From: Rhodoferax sp.
GTDB lineage: Bacteria > Pseudomonadota > Gammaproteobacteria > Burkholderiales > Burkholderiaceae_C
Direction: 5' to 3'
Assembly (NCBI RefSeq): GCF_018780565.1
Contig: NZ_JADMJN010000003.1
Location: 558,001-622,000, forward strand
Length of the DNA: 64,000 nt
Position numbers and translations under genes: made by a program. The notes below the pieces were generated by a model. The model searched no databases, was not told the DNA's origin, and was given only the letters and a program-made list of their open reading frames with translations. Of the stretch, positions 8,083 to 16,955 are shown piece after piece; the first letter of the stretch is position 1; every line of letters begins with the position of its first letter.

Positions 8083-9330
8083 ATGGCTGCAAGCGAAAAT
8101 ACAGGTGCGAAGAAGGCTGAACCGTCGGGTGATTCTCCAAAGAACAGATGGGGCATCCACCCGGATGTGTTGAAGCTGGGTCTGGTGAGCTTTTTGACGG
8201 ACCTCAGCTCCGAAATGATTTTTTCGGTTTTTGCGGTTTTTTTCACAACCATCGCAGGCGCCTCAACGGCCTTGCTGGGTTTGGTCGAAGGGCTTGCTGA
8301 CTTGTCCGCATCCACCTTGAACTACCTGGCCGGGTGGTTGTCTGACCGGACGGGAAAACGCAAGGCCTTCGCACTGGCGGGCTATGGTTTTTCCACGCTG
8401 GCCAAGATCATTTTGCTGATTTCCAGTTCGATCACAGGCCTGGGCATCTTTCGTGTGATCGAGCGGCTGGGCAAGAGCTTTCGCGGGCCACCGCGTGACG
8501 CATGGCTGTCTGCGGTGGCCGATCGGGACACCCGGGGCTACGCCTTCGGCGTACACAAGGCACTGGACAAATCCGGCGCGGTGCTCGGCCCCCTGGCAGC
8601 GTACGGATTGCTTGTCTGGCTTGGCGAGGGCGCATCCACCTACCGCCTTCTTTTTGCAATCGCACTCGTGCCCGCGATTCTCGGTGTGATTGCCTTGAGT
8701 CTTGTCAAAGACGCGCCCGGCGTGCCGCATCAGCGCGAGAGCATGTTTGAAACCTGGGCGACGCTCAGTCCGCAGTTCAAGCGCTACCTCGTCACTGCCG
8801 CGATCTTTTCACTGGCCTACTTCAGCTTCAGCTTCTTGCTGCTGCGTGCGCACAGCGTGGGTTTTTCGGTCAAGGAAATTGTGCTGCTGTATGCATTGTT
8901 CAACATCGCATGCGTCGTTGCCGCGCCCTTGATTGGCAAGCTTGGTGATCGTTTGGGGCGGGCACGCATGATTGTGCTGGGCTACCTGACCTACCTGTTG
9001 ATGAGTCTTGGCTTTGCCTTCGCTACCACGCAGTGGCAGATCGTTGTGCTGTTCATCGTCTTTGGTCTTTTTTACGCCATCGACGAAGCGCAGAGCAAGG
9101 CGTTCATTGCCGATCTTGAACTCGAACGACGCGGCTCTGCGATGGGTCTCTACAATTTTGTGACCGGCCTTATCTATCTGCCGGCGTCATTGATCGCGGG
9201 TGCCTTGTGGTTGCTGCATCCCGCCAGTGCCTTTCTTTTTTCGGCTGCACTTTCATGTGCCGCGATGGCAGTCTTTTTGTACCTGCGGCCCGATCGAAAG
9301 CGCCTTCCTGCGCAGGCGCCAGACCACTGA
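8083..9330 (+). CDS. MFS transporter
   Basis: The protein is 415 residues with about 12 hydrophobic helices, located in the inner membrane. The loop between helices 2 and 3 has the MFS motif (GWLSDRTGKRKAF), repeated in the second half (GKLGDRLGRARMIV). The N-terminal ~28 residues are hydrophilic and cytosolic. GKSFRGPPRDAW after helix 4 is typical of an uncharacterised MFS group. No adjoining enzyme hints at a substrate. The Shine-Dalgarno is weak, so the start could shift by a few codons. Confidence 0.85.
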   Translation: MAASENTGAKKAEPSGDSPKNRWGIHPDVLKLGLVSFLTDLSSEMIFSVFAVFFTTIAGASTALLGLVEGLADLSASTLNYLAGWLSDRTGKRKAFALAGYGFSTLAKIILLISSSITGLGIFRVIERLGKSFRGPPRDAWLSAVADRDTRGYAFGVHKALDKSGAVLGPLAAYGLLVWLGEGASTYRLLFAIALVPAILGVIALSLVKDAPGVPHQRESMFETWATLSPQFKRYLVTAAIFSLAYFSFSFLLLRAHSVGFSVKEIVLLYALFNIACVVAAPLIGKLGDRLGRARMIVLGYLTYLLMSLGFAFATTQWQIVVLFIVFGLFYAIDEAQSKAFIADLELERRGSAMGLYNFVTGLIYLPASLIAGALWLLHPASAFLFSAALSCAAMAVFLYLRPDRKRLPAQAPDH

Positions 9331-9505
9331 CGCCCGCTTCAGGCAGGTGGATTATTTCGGCTCAAACAGGGTGATGGCAAAGCAGCTTTTGCGCACGAAT
9401 CGAGCCGCAATATGGCGCATGGTTTTCCCTTTTTAAAGTACGCAGTGATCAAATCAACCATGCAACCATGCTATGGGCAGCAAGTTGCCTCAGCCACCCA
9501 GATTG

Positions 9506-10498
9506 CTATCGTCCTTGCGGCTTCACTTCCAGCACAATCTTCCCAATGTGTTTGCTTGACTCCATCAGCCGGTGTGCTTCAGCAGCTTCAGCAAGCGGGA
9601 ACTTGGCAAACAGGTGTGTGCGGATTTTTCCACTCTCAATGGCTGGCCAGATTTCTTTCTGCAATGCATCACGCAGGGCCTGCTTTTCGGCAAGCGTTCG
9701 CGGGCGCATCGTGGATCCGGTAATCGTCAGGCGCTTGGTCATCACTGGCATCAAATCCACCTCGCCAACGCTGCCCTCCAAAAATGCCACGATCACCAGG
9801 CGGCCATCTCGCTTCAGTACCGAGAGGTTGCTTTTGACATAGGGCGCGCCGACCATGTCGAGCACAACGTCGACACCTTCGCCGTTTGTAAGCCGTTTGA
9901 CCTCGTCAGCAAAGTCAGAATTGCGGTAGTTGATCGTATGGTCTGCACCGAAGCTCTTGCAGAATTCAGCCTTCTCGTCGCTGCCAACCGTGGCAATGCA
10001 CTGCGCACCGATATGACGGGCCAATTGGATGGCCGTCAGCCCGATTCCGCTAGAGCCACCATGGATAAGGATGCGCTCGCCAGCCGCCAGGCGGCCATGG
10101 ATTGTCAGGTTGGCCCACACGGTGAACCAGTTTTCCGGCAGGCACGCTGCAGTGGCGAGATCCATCCCGGCTGGAATCGCAAGAGCATGTGCGGCAGGTG
10201 CAACGCAGTATTCGGCGTAGCCACCACCGGGAGTCAGGGCCGTCACGTGGTCGCCAACTTTCCATTCGGTGACGCCGGCACCCAGTGCAGCGACCCGTCC
10301 TGCAACTTCAAGGCCAAGAACCGGCGATGCATCCGTGGGTGGAGGATACCGGCCGGAGCGCTGCAGTACATCGGGTCGGTTGACGCCAGCGTATGCCACC
10401 TCGATCAGGATTTGCCCGGCGCCAGGCGCAGGCGATGGTCCCTCGGCGATATGCATGCACTCAGGAGTACCACCGTTTCCGTGATCAATGTATTTCAT
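9506..10498 (-). CDS. Zinc-independent medium-chain quinone oxidoreductase (Qor/PIG3-like)
   Basis: The protein is 330 residues. The ATG at 10498 has AGAGGA 6 bp upstream. An N-terminal GroES-like domain is followed by a Rossmann domain with GGSSGIGLTAIQ near 145-157. There is no catalytic-zinc ligand pattern. The family reduces quinones or enones with NADPH. It is divergent from the Liv/oxidase cluster, and the shared 217-bp gap contains both palindromic operators. It is therefore likely part of the same LacI-type regulon, for example regenerating cofactor or reducing an unsaturated intermediate. Assignment to the pathway is inference. Confidence 0.88.
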   Translation of the reverse strand: MKYIDHGNGGTPECMHIAEGPSPAPGAGQILIEVAYAGVNRPDVLQRSGRYPPPTDASPVLGLEVAGRVAALGAGVTEWKVGDHVTALTPGGGYAEYCVAPAAHALAIPAGMDLATAACLPENWFTVWANLTIHGRLAAGERILIHGGSSGIGLTAIQLARHIGAQCIATVGSDEKAEFCKSFGADHTINYRNSDFADEVKRLTNGEGVDVVLDMVGAPYVKSNLSVLKRDGRLVIVAFLEGSVGEVDLMPVMTKRLTITGSTMRPRTLAEKQALRDALQKEIWPAIESGKIRTHLFAKFPLAEAAEAHRLMESSKHIGKIVLEVKPQGR

Positions 10499-10595
10499 GT
10501 TGTCCTCTGTAATGTGGGGTTGTCGTATCGCACGCCCGCTGGATGAAGGCTGCTTCCGGATTTCACTTATTCGCCAAATTATAGGCACATCACGT

Positions 10596-10624
10596 TTGAC
10601 AAATGAAGCGCTTCAAATTATAGT
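10596..10624 (+). promoter_or_regulatory. Near-consensus sigma70 promoter of the Liv/oxidase cluster
   Basis: TTGACA (10596-10601), a 17-bp spacer and TATAGT (10619-10624) match the -35/-10 consensus in 11 of 12 positions. The expected transcript start is near 10631, giving a leader of about 85 nt to the GTG at 10716. The spacer contains a complete 12-bp palindrome, so the promoter looks strong but repressible. Confidence 0.85.
10604..10615. promoter_or_regulatory. Operator O1, palindrome TGAAGCGCTTCA inside the promoter spacer
   Basis: A perfect 12-bp palindrome with central CG, as in LacI/GalR-family sites such as the Cra or PurR type. It lies between the -35 and -10 boxes, where bound repressor would exclude RNA polymerase. 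The LacI-family gene at 20049 is the only such regulator in the window. Confidence 0.8.
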
Positions 10625-10670
10625 GAACGCTAGTGTTAAAGGTATTTCTAACTATAAATCGCCAATAACA

Positions 10671-10682
10671 TGAAGCGCTTCA
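10671..10682. promoter_or_regulatory. Operator O2, second copy of TGAAGCGCTTCA
   Basis: Identical to O1 and flanked so that the dyad extends to 14 bp (ATGAAGCGCTTCAT). It lies 67 bp downstream of O1 centre-to-centre, about +40 relative to the predicted start. It could act as a roadblock or a looping partner. Confidence 0.78.
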
Positions 10683-10715
10683 TATCTGCATGAAACTTAA
10701 TTTGAGGAGACATCG

Positions 10716-11924
10716 GTGATTAAGAACCTGAAACGTATTGCATCCGTGCTTGGCTGTTTGACGGCTATTTCAATGGCCCCCCTGCACGCACAAGAAATCA
10801 AGATTGGGGCTTTGTTTCCCTTGAGTGGCGGACTCGCCCTCCTGGGTGATGAAAGCTATCGCGGTGTTCAAATCGCTGTCGATGAGCGCAACGCCGCAGG
10901 TGGAATCAATGGACGAAAAATTGCCCTGGTCAAAGCGGATGCGGTGGACGCCAATCAGGGTGTTGGTGAAGCGCGTCGTTTGACCTCCGGCGAAGGGGTC
11001 ACGGCGATATTTGGAAGTTATGCCTCGGGTATCTCGGTTGCGGCAACTCAAGTGACTGAGCTGGCAGGCGTGCCTTACTTCGAGTTGGGTGCCGTGGCTG
11101 ACACGGTGACGGGGCGTGGTTTGAAATACGTTTTTCGCAGCAATCCGACTGCCAAGAATTTTGCAGACCGGACTATTGAATCGGTCATCAATGTCGTGGC
11201 CCCCACCTTGAAGGCGGATCCAAAGGCTCTCAAAATTGCCATCATCTATGAAGACGGTCCTTACGGAACGCTGGTGGGTGGTTTCCAAAAGGAAGAAGCC
11301 AAGCGTCTGGGCTTGAATGTCGTTGAAAGCCAATCCTATTCAGCCAAAACCGTAGATTTGTCATCCCTGATCTTGCGCGTCAAGACGGCCGGTGCTGATA
11401 TTGTTTTGCATACGGCATACCAAAATGACGCCGTGCTGTTCTTCCGTCAGTCGGCCACTGCTGGGTACAAGCCACGCGCCGTAGTGGGTGCAGGGGGAGG
11501 GTATTCTCTGAACGATACGACCGTTGCTGTGGGTGCTCCCATGGAGGGGGTCTACGATGTAGATTTTCCCCAGGTCACGATGAATGAGGCTGGGGCACCT
11601 GGCCTGAAAAACTTTGTGGCGGCCTACCAAAAGCGATTCAGCGCACAGCCGCGTTCAGGTCATAGTCTTGCAAACTATGTGGGCGCAAAAGCCTTTCTTG
11701 ACATTCTTGCCAAGGCCAAATCCACCGATAAGGACAAAATCCGCGAAGCCATATTGGCCTACCGCCAACCAGTCGGTTCGAGCGCTGCAGGCTGGGGCTT
11801 CCAGTTTGCCGAGAACGGTCAAAACCAATTGGCATCCACCAACCTGATGCAATGGCAGCAAGGCAAGCTTGTGACGGTGTACCCCGCTGCGGTTGCAACG
11901 GCAAAGCCGATCGCAGGTAACTAA
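10716..11924 (+). CDS. Liv-type ABC transporter periplasmic substrate-binding protein
   Basis: The protein is 402 residues. The GTG start is supported by GAGGAGA 5 bp upstream. The signal peptide ends near APLHA-QE (residue 24-25). The mature protein begins IKIGALFPLSGG, the hallmark of the branched-chain amino acid binding (Peripla_BP_6) family, and continues with ERNAAGGINGRKI. It should deliver the ligand to the permeases encoded next. This family also carries aromatic and alicyclic acids, so the substrate need not be an amino acid. It is the first gene after the two-operator promoter. Confidence 0.92.
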   Translation: MIKNLKRIASVLGCLTAISMAPLHAQEIKIGALFPLSGGLALLGDESYRGVQIAVDERNAAGGINGRKIALVKADAVDANQGVGEARRLTSGEGVTAIFGSYASGISVAATQVTELAGVPYFELGAVADTVTGRGLKYVFRSNPTAKNFADRTIESVINVVAPTLKADPKALKIAIIYEDGPYGTLVGGFQKEEAKRLGLNVVESQSYSAKTVDLSSLILRVKTAGADIVLHTAYQNDAVLFFRQSATAGYKPRAVVGAGGGYSLNDTTVAVGAPMEGVYDVDFPQVTMNEAGAPGLKNFVAAYQKRFSAQPRSGHSLANYVGAKAFLDILAKAKSTDKDKIREAILAYRQPVGSSAAGWGFQFAENGQNQLASTNLMQWQQGKLVTVYPAAVATAKPIAGN

Positions 11925-11990
11925 GGCTTCAAATCCAAATCAATCTTGGCGCTGCGTTGGACGAAGTCCTTCGCAGCGCAGGGGAGCCCT

Positions 11991-12863
11991 ATGTCTCTAT
12001 TTTTGCAATTGATGGTCAATGGACTGCTGCTGGGAGGCGCTTACGCGATCATCAGCATCGGATTGACGCTTATCTTCGGGGTCGTAAGGATCGTCAATTT
12101 CGCCCACGGCGAGTTTCTGATGATCGGTATGTATGCCGTGTGGCTGTTTGCCCAGCACATGGGATTGCATCCCTACGCATCGGCTCCGCTGGTTGCGCTG
12201 GTGTTGTTTTCCGTCGGCGCGCTGATGCAAAGGTTCATCATCCAGCCGCTGCTTTCGGCAGACGGACACATCCAGATATTTGCAACAGTGGGCGTATCCA
12301 CAGCCATGCTGAATTTGGCGTTGATGGTATTCGGTGCGGACATCCGCAAGGTTGATGCAAGCTTCGGCGCGGAGGCGCTGAGTATCGCTTCGATGACCTT
12401 TGTAAGCGGGCAATTGATCACATTCGTGATCGCGATTGTCGTGGCAGCAGGCATGCATTTTTTCCTCAAGCACACATTCACGGGCAGGGCCTTCAGGGCA
12501 CTTGCGCAGAACCGAATGTCAGCGGCCCTGATGGGGGTCAACGTCAATGCAATGTACGTCCTGGCGTTCGGGATTGGCACCGGCCTGGTGGGCTTGGCCT
12601 CGGGCCTGCTGGCGGTGCAGTACCCGGCCTTTCCAACGGTAGGGACCTACTTTGTATTGACGGCATTCGTCATTGTGGTGCTGGGTGGCATGGGCAGCCT
12701 CCCGGGCGCAGTGATTGGGTCGATGTTTATTGGCGTGATCGACAGTCTTGCTGGCTTCTATGTGGGGCCGGATTTGAAAGAAGTTATCTACTTCGTGATC
12801 TTTCTTGGAATTCTCACCATTCGCCCAACCGGTCTATTCGGTCTTGGTCGCGGATCTGAGTGA
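11991..12863 (+). CDS. Liv-type ABC transporter permease (LivH-like)
   Basis: The protein is 290 residues, starting at MSLFLQ with GGGGAG 4 bp upstream. About eight hydrophobic helices are present, with the family signature RIVNFAHGEFLMIG in the first third and VVLGGMGSLPGAVIG near the end. It is the inner-membrane permease partner of the binding protein at 10716. Its stop is 11 bp before the preferred start of the fused permease-ATPase gene, consistent with one transcript. Confidence 0.92.
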   Translation: MSLFLQLMVNGLLLGGAYAIISIGLTLIFGVVRIVNFAHGEFLMIGMYAVWLFAQHMGLHPYASAPLVALVLFSVGALMQRFIIQPLLSADGHIQIFATVGVSTAMLNLALMVFGADIRKVDASFGAEALSIASMTFVSGQLITFVIAIVVAAGMHFFLKHTFTGRAFRALAQNRMSAALMGVNVNAMYVLAFGIGTGLVGLASGLLAVQYPAFPTVGTYFVLTAFVIVVLGGMGSLPGAVIGSMFIGVIDSLAGFYVGPDLKEVIYFVIFLGILTIRPTGLFGLGRGSE

Positions 12864-12874
12864 AGGAATTATTG

Positions 12875-14662
12875 ATGATGCCCAATTTTCGAAATCCACG
12901 CAGTTACGTTGCGCTGCTGGCCCTGCTCGGGATACTGGTTGTTCCGTTCGTGCTGCAATCCCCCTTTGCCTACCACCTGGCTATCCAGGTCTGCGTGTTC
13001 GCAGGCTTGGCCGCTGCATGGAATATCGTGGGCGGCTTTGCCGGTCAGCTCTCGCTGGGTCATGCCGTGTTTTATGGCATCGGTAGCTATGCTGCCGGGT
13101 TGTTGGTTGCCAAGTTTGGCATCTCTCCCTGGATTGGCATGTTCGCGGGCGCTGCGGTATCGATGGTGGCGGCCATGATCATCGCCTATCCAACCTTGAG
13201 ATTGCGCGGCCCCTTCTTTTCCCTGGCAACCATTGCCTTCCTGGAAGTTGCGCGACTGCTGATCATCCATCAGGAAAACTGGACAGGCGGATCTGCTGGT
13301 CTCAACGTACCGCTGCAGATTGGTCTTCCATGGATGATTTTCCGTGAAAAATGGGCGTACCTTCTCGTCGCCTTTGGCTTTCTCCTGGTGACCTTGTGGG
13401 TGAGCTGGTTGATTCGCCGCTCCAGGTTCGGCTTCTATCTGATTGCCGTGCGCGAACGGGAAGATGCCGCACGGGCGGTTGGCGTCAATGCCGTCCAGGT
13501 CAAGATGGGGGCGGCGGTGATATCGGCGGCGCTGACCAGTCTCATCGGCAGCTTTCACGGGATGTACTTGACCTTCATTGAACCCTCGTCTGCTTTTTCG
13601 CTGGAAATGTCGATTCAGATCGCCATGTTTGCCCTCATTGGCGGCCTGGGGACGGTTGCCGGGCCGGTGATTGGAACTGCCCTGGTGTTACCTGTTGCGG
13701 AGCTTGCCCGTGGCTGGTTGACTGCGTTCGGGAACGGAACACATGGTTTCGTCTACGGCGTGTTGCTTGTGGTCGTTGTGCTGTTTTTTCCGCGTGGGCT
13801 GGTAGGGCATTTGAGCGGGCGTGTTCTTCGTTGGATAGATCGTTTGCCCAACAAAAGCAAACCAGAGGAGACGGAAGTACTACAGACGGTTCAACACAGA
13901 AACACTGTGCCGAAAGGCACCCCCATACTCAAGGCGGAACATCTTGAAAAGCGGTTTGGAGGCCTGAAGGCCACCGATGATGTTTCCATGACGCTGCATG
14001 CGGGCGAAATTCTGGGCGTGATAGGTCCCAACGGTGCCGGCAAGACGACTGTGTTCAATCAACTCTCCGGCTTCATTCGTCCCGATCAGGGGTCGGTTAC
14101 GGTTCTGGATGAAACAGGCGCGTGGGTGTCTCCAACTTCACCTGAAACATTCGCTCGCGCCGGTGTAGGTCGTACCTTTCAAATCGTCCAGCCCTTTTCT
14201 GGTTTGTCTGTGCTGGAGAACATCATGCTCGGCGCGTTCATGCACACAACGCATCGTGCGCAGGCGGAGGCCATCGCGCGTGATGTGGCGCACGTCACCG
14301 ACTTGACTTCGTTGCTGGACACCGAGGCACGAAGCTTGACCGTGGGTGGCATGAAACGTCTTGAGGTGGCTCGCGCGCTTGCTACAAGACCGCGAATCCT
14401 GCTGCTGGATGAAGTACTGGCCGGCCTGAATCCGTCTGATGTGGCGCGGGCCATAGAAATGATTCGCCGCATTCGGGATACGGGTGTGTCGGTCTTGATG
14501 ATCGAGCACTTGATGCAGGCAACCATGGCGTTGTCAGACCGGATCGTGGTCATCAACCTGGGGCGGGTATTGCGCGAAGGCGCACCTGCAGACGTTGTGA
14601 ATGACATCGAAGTCATCCAGGCTTACCTGGGAAAGGGGTACACCAATGCTCAAGATTCGTGA
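12875..14662 (+). CDS. Fused Liv-type permease and ATPase (LivM-LivG)
   Basis: The protein is 595 residues. Of several in-frame starts, ATG 12875 has AGGA at the right distance; a GTG at 12860 overlaps the previous stop. Residues 1 to about 325 are a LivM-like permease ([18 protein letters not shown]). After a charged linker, residues about 348-595 are a LivG-like ATPase: Walker [10 protein letters not shown] near 383, Q-loop GRTFQIVQP, signature [14 protein letters not shown], and Walker [13 protein letters not shown]. The signature has VGG where LSGG is usual, as seen in some LivG proteins. One polypeptide thus couples membrane and motor subunits. It overlaps livF by 17 bp. Confidence 0.92.
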   Translation: MMPNFRNPRSYVALLALLGILVVPFVLQSPFAYHLAIQVCVFAGLAAAWNIVGGFAGQLSLGHAVFYGIGSYAAGLLVAKFGISPWIGMFAGAAVSMVAAMIIAYPTLRLRGPFFSLATIAFLEVARLLIIHQENWTGGSAGLNVPLQIGLPWMIFREKWAYLLVAFGFLLVTLWVSWLIRRSRFGFYLIAVREREDAARAVGVNAVQVKMGAAVISAALTSLIGSFHGMYLTFIEPSSAFSLEMSIQIAMFALIGGLGTVAGPVIGTALVLPVAELARGWLTAFGNGTHGFVYGVLLVVVVLFFPRGLVGHLSGRVLRWIDRLPNKSKPEETEVLQTVQHRNTVPKGTPILKAEHLEKRFGGLKATDDVSMTLHAGEILGVIGPNGAGKTTVFNQLSGFIRPDQGSVTVLDETGAWVSPTSPETFARAGVGRTFQIVQPFSGLSVLENIMLGAFMHTTHRAQAEAIARDVAHVTDLTSLLDTEARSLTVGGMKRLEVARALATRPRILLLDEVLAGLNPSDVARAIEMIRRIRDTGVSVLMIEHLMQATMALSDRIVVINLGRVLREGAPADVVNDIEVIQAYLGKGYTNAQDS

Positions 14663-15350
14663 TTTAACGGCTGGCTATGAAAAAAGTGAAGTCCTGCGCG
14701 GTGTCTCATTTGACGTACACGCGGGGGAGATCGTCACGATTGTTGGCGCCAACGGCGCCGGCAAAACGACGACCCTGAAAACCTTGTGCGGGATAGTCCG
14801 GGCAAGCAGTGGCAGTATCGAGTTTGACGGCCTGCAGCTGCTGGCCCATCAGCCGCACGAAATTGTGGCGCTGGGTGTGACGATGGTCCCGGAGGGGCGC
14901 CAGTTGTTCCCCTTCCTCACGATTGAAGAGAACCTGCTGATGGGGGCCTACAAACCATCTGCGAGAAAATTTCGCAAGGAGCGGATGGAGGAAGTACTGG
15001 ACATATTTCCCCGCGTCAAAGAGAGGTTGTCTCAGTTGGCGGGATCACTGTCTGGAGGCGAGCAGCAAATGGTCGCGATCGCACGCGGAATGATGGCAGA
15101 CCCCCGTCTCCTGATTTTTGACGAGCCATCCCTGGGACTTTCGCCGATCCTCGTAGAGCAGATGTTTGACATTATTCGAATGGTGGCGGACCGCGGGACA
15201 ACGGTGCTGCTGGTCGAGCAAAATGTATTTCACACGCTGCAAGTGGCAAATCGTGGGTATGTACTGGAAAACGGGACCATCACGCTCACTGGAACCGGCA
15301 AGGAGTTACTCAGCAACCCGCATGTTCGTCGTGCGTATCTCGGTCATTGA
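14646..15350 (+). CDS. Liv-type ABC transporter ATPase (LivF-like)
   Basis: The protein is 234 residues starting at MLKIRDL inside the end of the preceding gene; GAAAGGGG lies about 8 bp upstream, implying translational coupling. Walker A GANGAGKTT (34-42), signature LSGGEQQ (about 135) and Walker B LLIFDEPSLGL are intact, as is the LivF-specific MVPEGRQLFPFLT. It pairs with the ATPase half of the fused protein to form the heterodimeric motor of the importer. Confidence 0.93.
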   Translation: MLKIRDLTAGYEKSEVLRGVSFDVHAGEIVTIVGANGAGKTTTLKTLCGIVRASSGSIEFDGLQLLAHQPHEIVALGVTMVPEGRQLFPFLTIEENLLMGAYKPSARKFRKERMEEVLDIFPRVKERLSQLAGSLSGGEQQMVAIARGMMADPRLLIFDEPSLGLSPILVEQMFDIIRMVADRGTTVLLVEQNVFHTLQVANRGYVLENGTITLTGTGKELLSNPHVRRAYLGH

Positions 15351-15370
15351 AATCCAGGAAAGACAGCATC

Positions 15371-16132
15371 ATGAGCCATGAAAATCGAGTTGTTTTGATC
15401 ACTGGCGGCGGTGGTGGCATCGGCACAGCGATTGCAGAAAAATATGTGCGTGATGGTGCCGCCGTAGGCATTGTGGACAGTTCTCCGCAAGCCGGCGCAT
15501 TGCTTGCCGAGCGACTCAACAAGTTGGGATATCGCGCACACTTTGTCGTCGCTGATGTGAGCGTTTACGAGCAGTGTGAGGATGCCTGTCGACGCATAGA
15601 GAGTGCACTGGGCCCGGTTGACACACTCGTCAATAACGCCGGAATTTCGCCCAAGCATCAAGGGCTGCCATCGCCCATCTGGCGCATGGATCCTGCTGAA
15701 TGGCGCAAGGTTGTAGAGGTCAATCTCAACAGCATGTTTTATTTCACCCGTCTGCTGGTTCCGGGCATGATCGAGCGGCGCTTTGGGCGCATCGTTTCAA
15801 TGTCATCGGTTGCGGGCAAAGCGCATCTGGATATTGTTGCCGCGCACTACAGCACGACCAAAGCTGGCGTCATCGGATTGACGCGTCATCTCGCCGGAGA
15901 GCTGGGCCCTCACGGGATCACGGTCAATGCCCTGGCTCCCGGTCGAATTGACACGCCACTGGTCGCGGGCGCCCCGAAGGAAGCCAACGATGCCGTGATC
16001 GCGGTTACGCCTTTGAGGCGATTGGGCTTGCCGGGCGAGGTTGCCGATGCCTGTTTGTTCCTGACCTCCGGGCATTCGAACTTCATTACCGGTCAGGTGA
16101 TTGATGTGGCCGGCGGTTGGCTGATGACCTGA
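15371..16132 (+). CDS. Short-chain dehydrogenase/reductase (FabG-like)
   Basis: The protein is 253 residues starting at MSHENR, with AGGA about 11 bp upstream. Classical SDR motifs are all present: TGGGGGIG (11-18) for NAD(P), NNAG (88-91), serine at 145/146 and the catalytic YSTTK (Tyr160, Lys164). The C-terminal end has FITGQVIDVAGG. It would interconvert an alcohol and a ketone on the imported compound. It starts 20 bp after livF and ends 4 bp before the AroE-like gene, so it is co-transcribed with the importer. Confidence 0.9.
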   Translation: MSHENRVVLITGGGGGIGTAIAEKYVRDGAAVGIVDSSPQAGALLAERLNKLGYRAHFVVADVSVYEQCEDACRRIESALGPVDTLVNNAGISPKHQGLPSPIWRMDPAEWRKVVEVNLNSMFYFTRLLVPGMIERRFGRIVSMSSVAGKAHLDIVAAHYSTTKAGVIGLTRHLAGELGPHGITVNALAPGRIDTPLVAGAPKEANDAVIAVTPLRRLGLPGEVADACLFLTSGHSNFITGQVIDVAGGWLMT

Positions 16133-16136
16133 AGCT

Positions 16137-16955
16137 ATGGACGAGATCACTGGCAACACTCGAATTTTCGGAATCCTGGCGGATCCGATCCATCATGTCA
16201 AAACCCCGCAGGGCATCAACCGCCTGTTTCGGGAGCTTCAATTTGACGGCGTGATGGTACCGATTCATGTCGGTTCTGAAGGCTTGGCAAAGATGGTTCA
16301 AGGCTTGCGCGAGTTTCGCAATTTGGACGGGTTCGTTGTGACGGTTCCTCATAAGTCTGCGTTCCTTGCGTTGTGTGACGAAGTAACACCTGAGTCCCGA
16401 CAAATTGGCGCAGTCAACGTGGTCCATCGGACTGCGGATGGACGTCTTCTGGGTGGCATGCTGGATGGAGAAGGATTTGTTGCAGGCCTGAGAGCAAAGG
16501 GACACGAACCCCGTGGTCGCAGTGTGTATCTGGCCGGTGCCGGAGGCGCTGCCAGTGCAATTGCCTTCGCGCTGGCACGGGCTGGCGTTTCCAGGCTGAC
16601 GATCGCCAATCGAACCACAGCAAAGGCGCAGCAGTTGATAGACCGTGTGGCGCAAATCTATCCCGACTTGTCAATGACCGCTGGCAGTGACGATCCTTCC
16701 GATCATGACCTTGTGGTCAACGCGACATCGCTTGGCTTAAGGCTGGAGGATGCCTTGCCACTGGACGTGAGCAAACTCGATGCACGGCAACTGGTGGCGG
16801 AAATCATCATGCAACCCGCAGAAACGCCGCTTCTTGAAGCCGCGCTCAAAAAGGGGTGTCAAATCCATTTGGGCGCTCCCATGCTTCATTGCCAGATTGA
16901 GCTGATGGCTTCATTCATGAGAGGCAACTTCGCACGAAACGGGGAATCGGCATGA
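16137..16955 (+). CDS. AroE-like dehydrogenase with altered shikimate-binding residues
   Basis: The protein is 272 residues, the normal length for shikimate dehydrogenase. The fold and catalytic pair are retained (Lys73 in TVPHK, Asp110 in LDGEGF, Asn94 in GAVN), and the NADP loop is GAGGAAS (134-140). The N-terminal HSxSP signature, whose two serines hold the shikimate carboxylate, reads HVKTP (Val21, Thr23), and NTDG reads MLDG. It is therefore unlikely to be the housekeeping AroE and probably oxidises another cyclic hydroxy acid. It overlaps the next gene in an ATGA. The location inside a catabolic operon supports a degradative role. Confidence 0.85.
   Translation: MDEITGNTRIFGILADPIHHVKTPQGINRLFRELQFDGVMVPIHVGSEGLAKMVQGLREFRNLDGFVVTVPHKSAFLALCDEVTPESRQIGAVNVVHRTADGRLLGGMLDGEGFVAGLRAKGHEPRGRSVYLAGAGGAASAIAFALARAGVSRLTIANRTTAKAQQLIDRVAQIYPDLSMTAGSDDPSDHDLVVNATSLGLRLEDALPLDVSKLDARQLVAEIIMQPAETPLLEAALKKGCQIHLGAPMLHCQIELMASFMRGNFARNGESA

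Noticed and set aside
9331..9505. Gap with short open frames and a long-range CGGCTC/GAGCCG pair
   Set aside because: The pair is about 40 bases apart with no T-run, and the short frames have no ribosome site; nothing supported.
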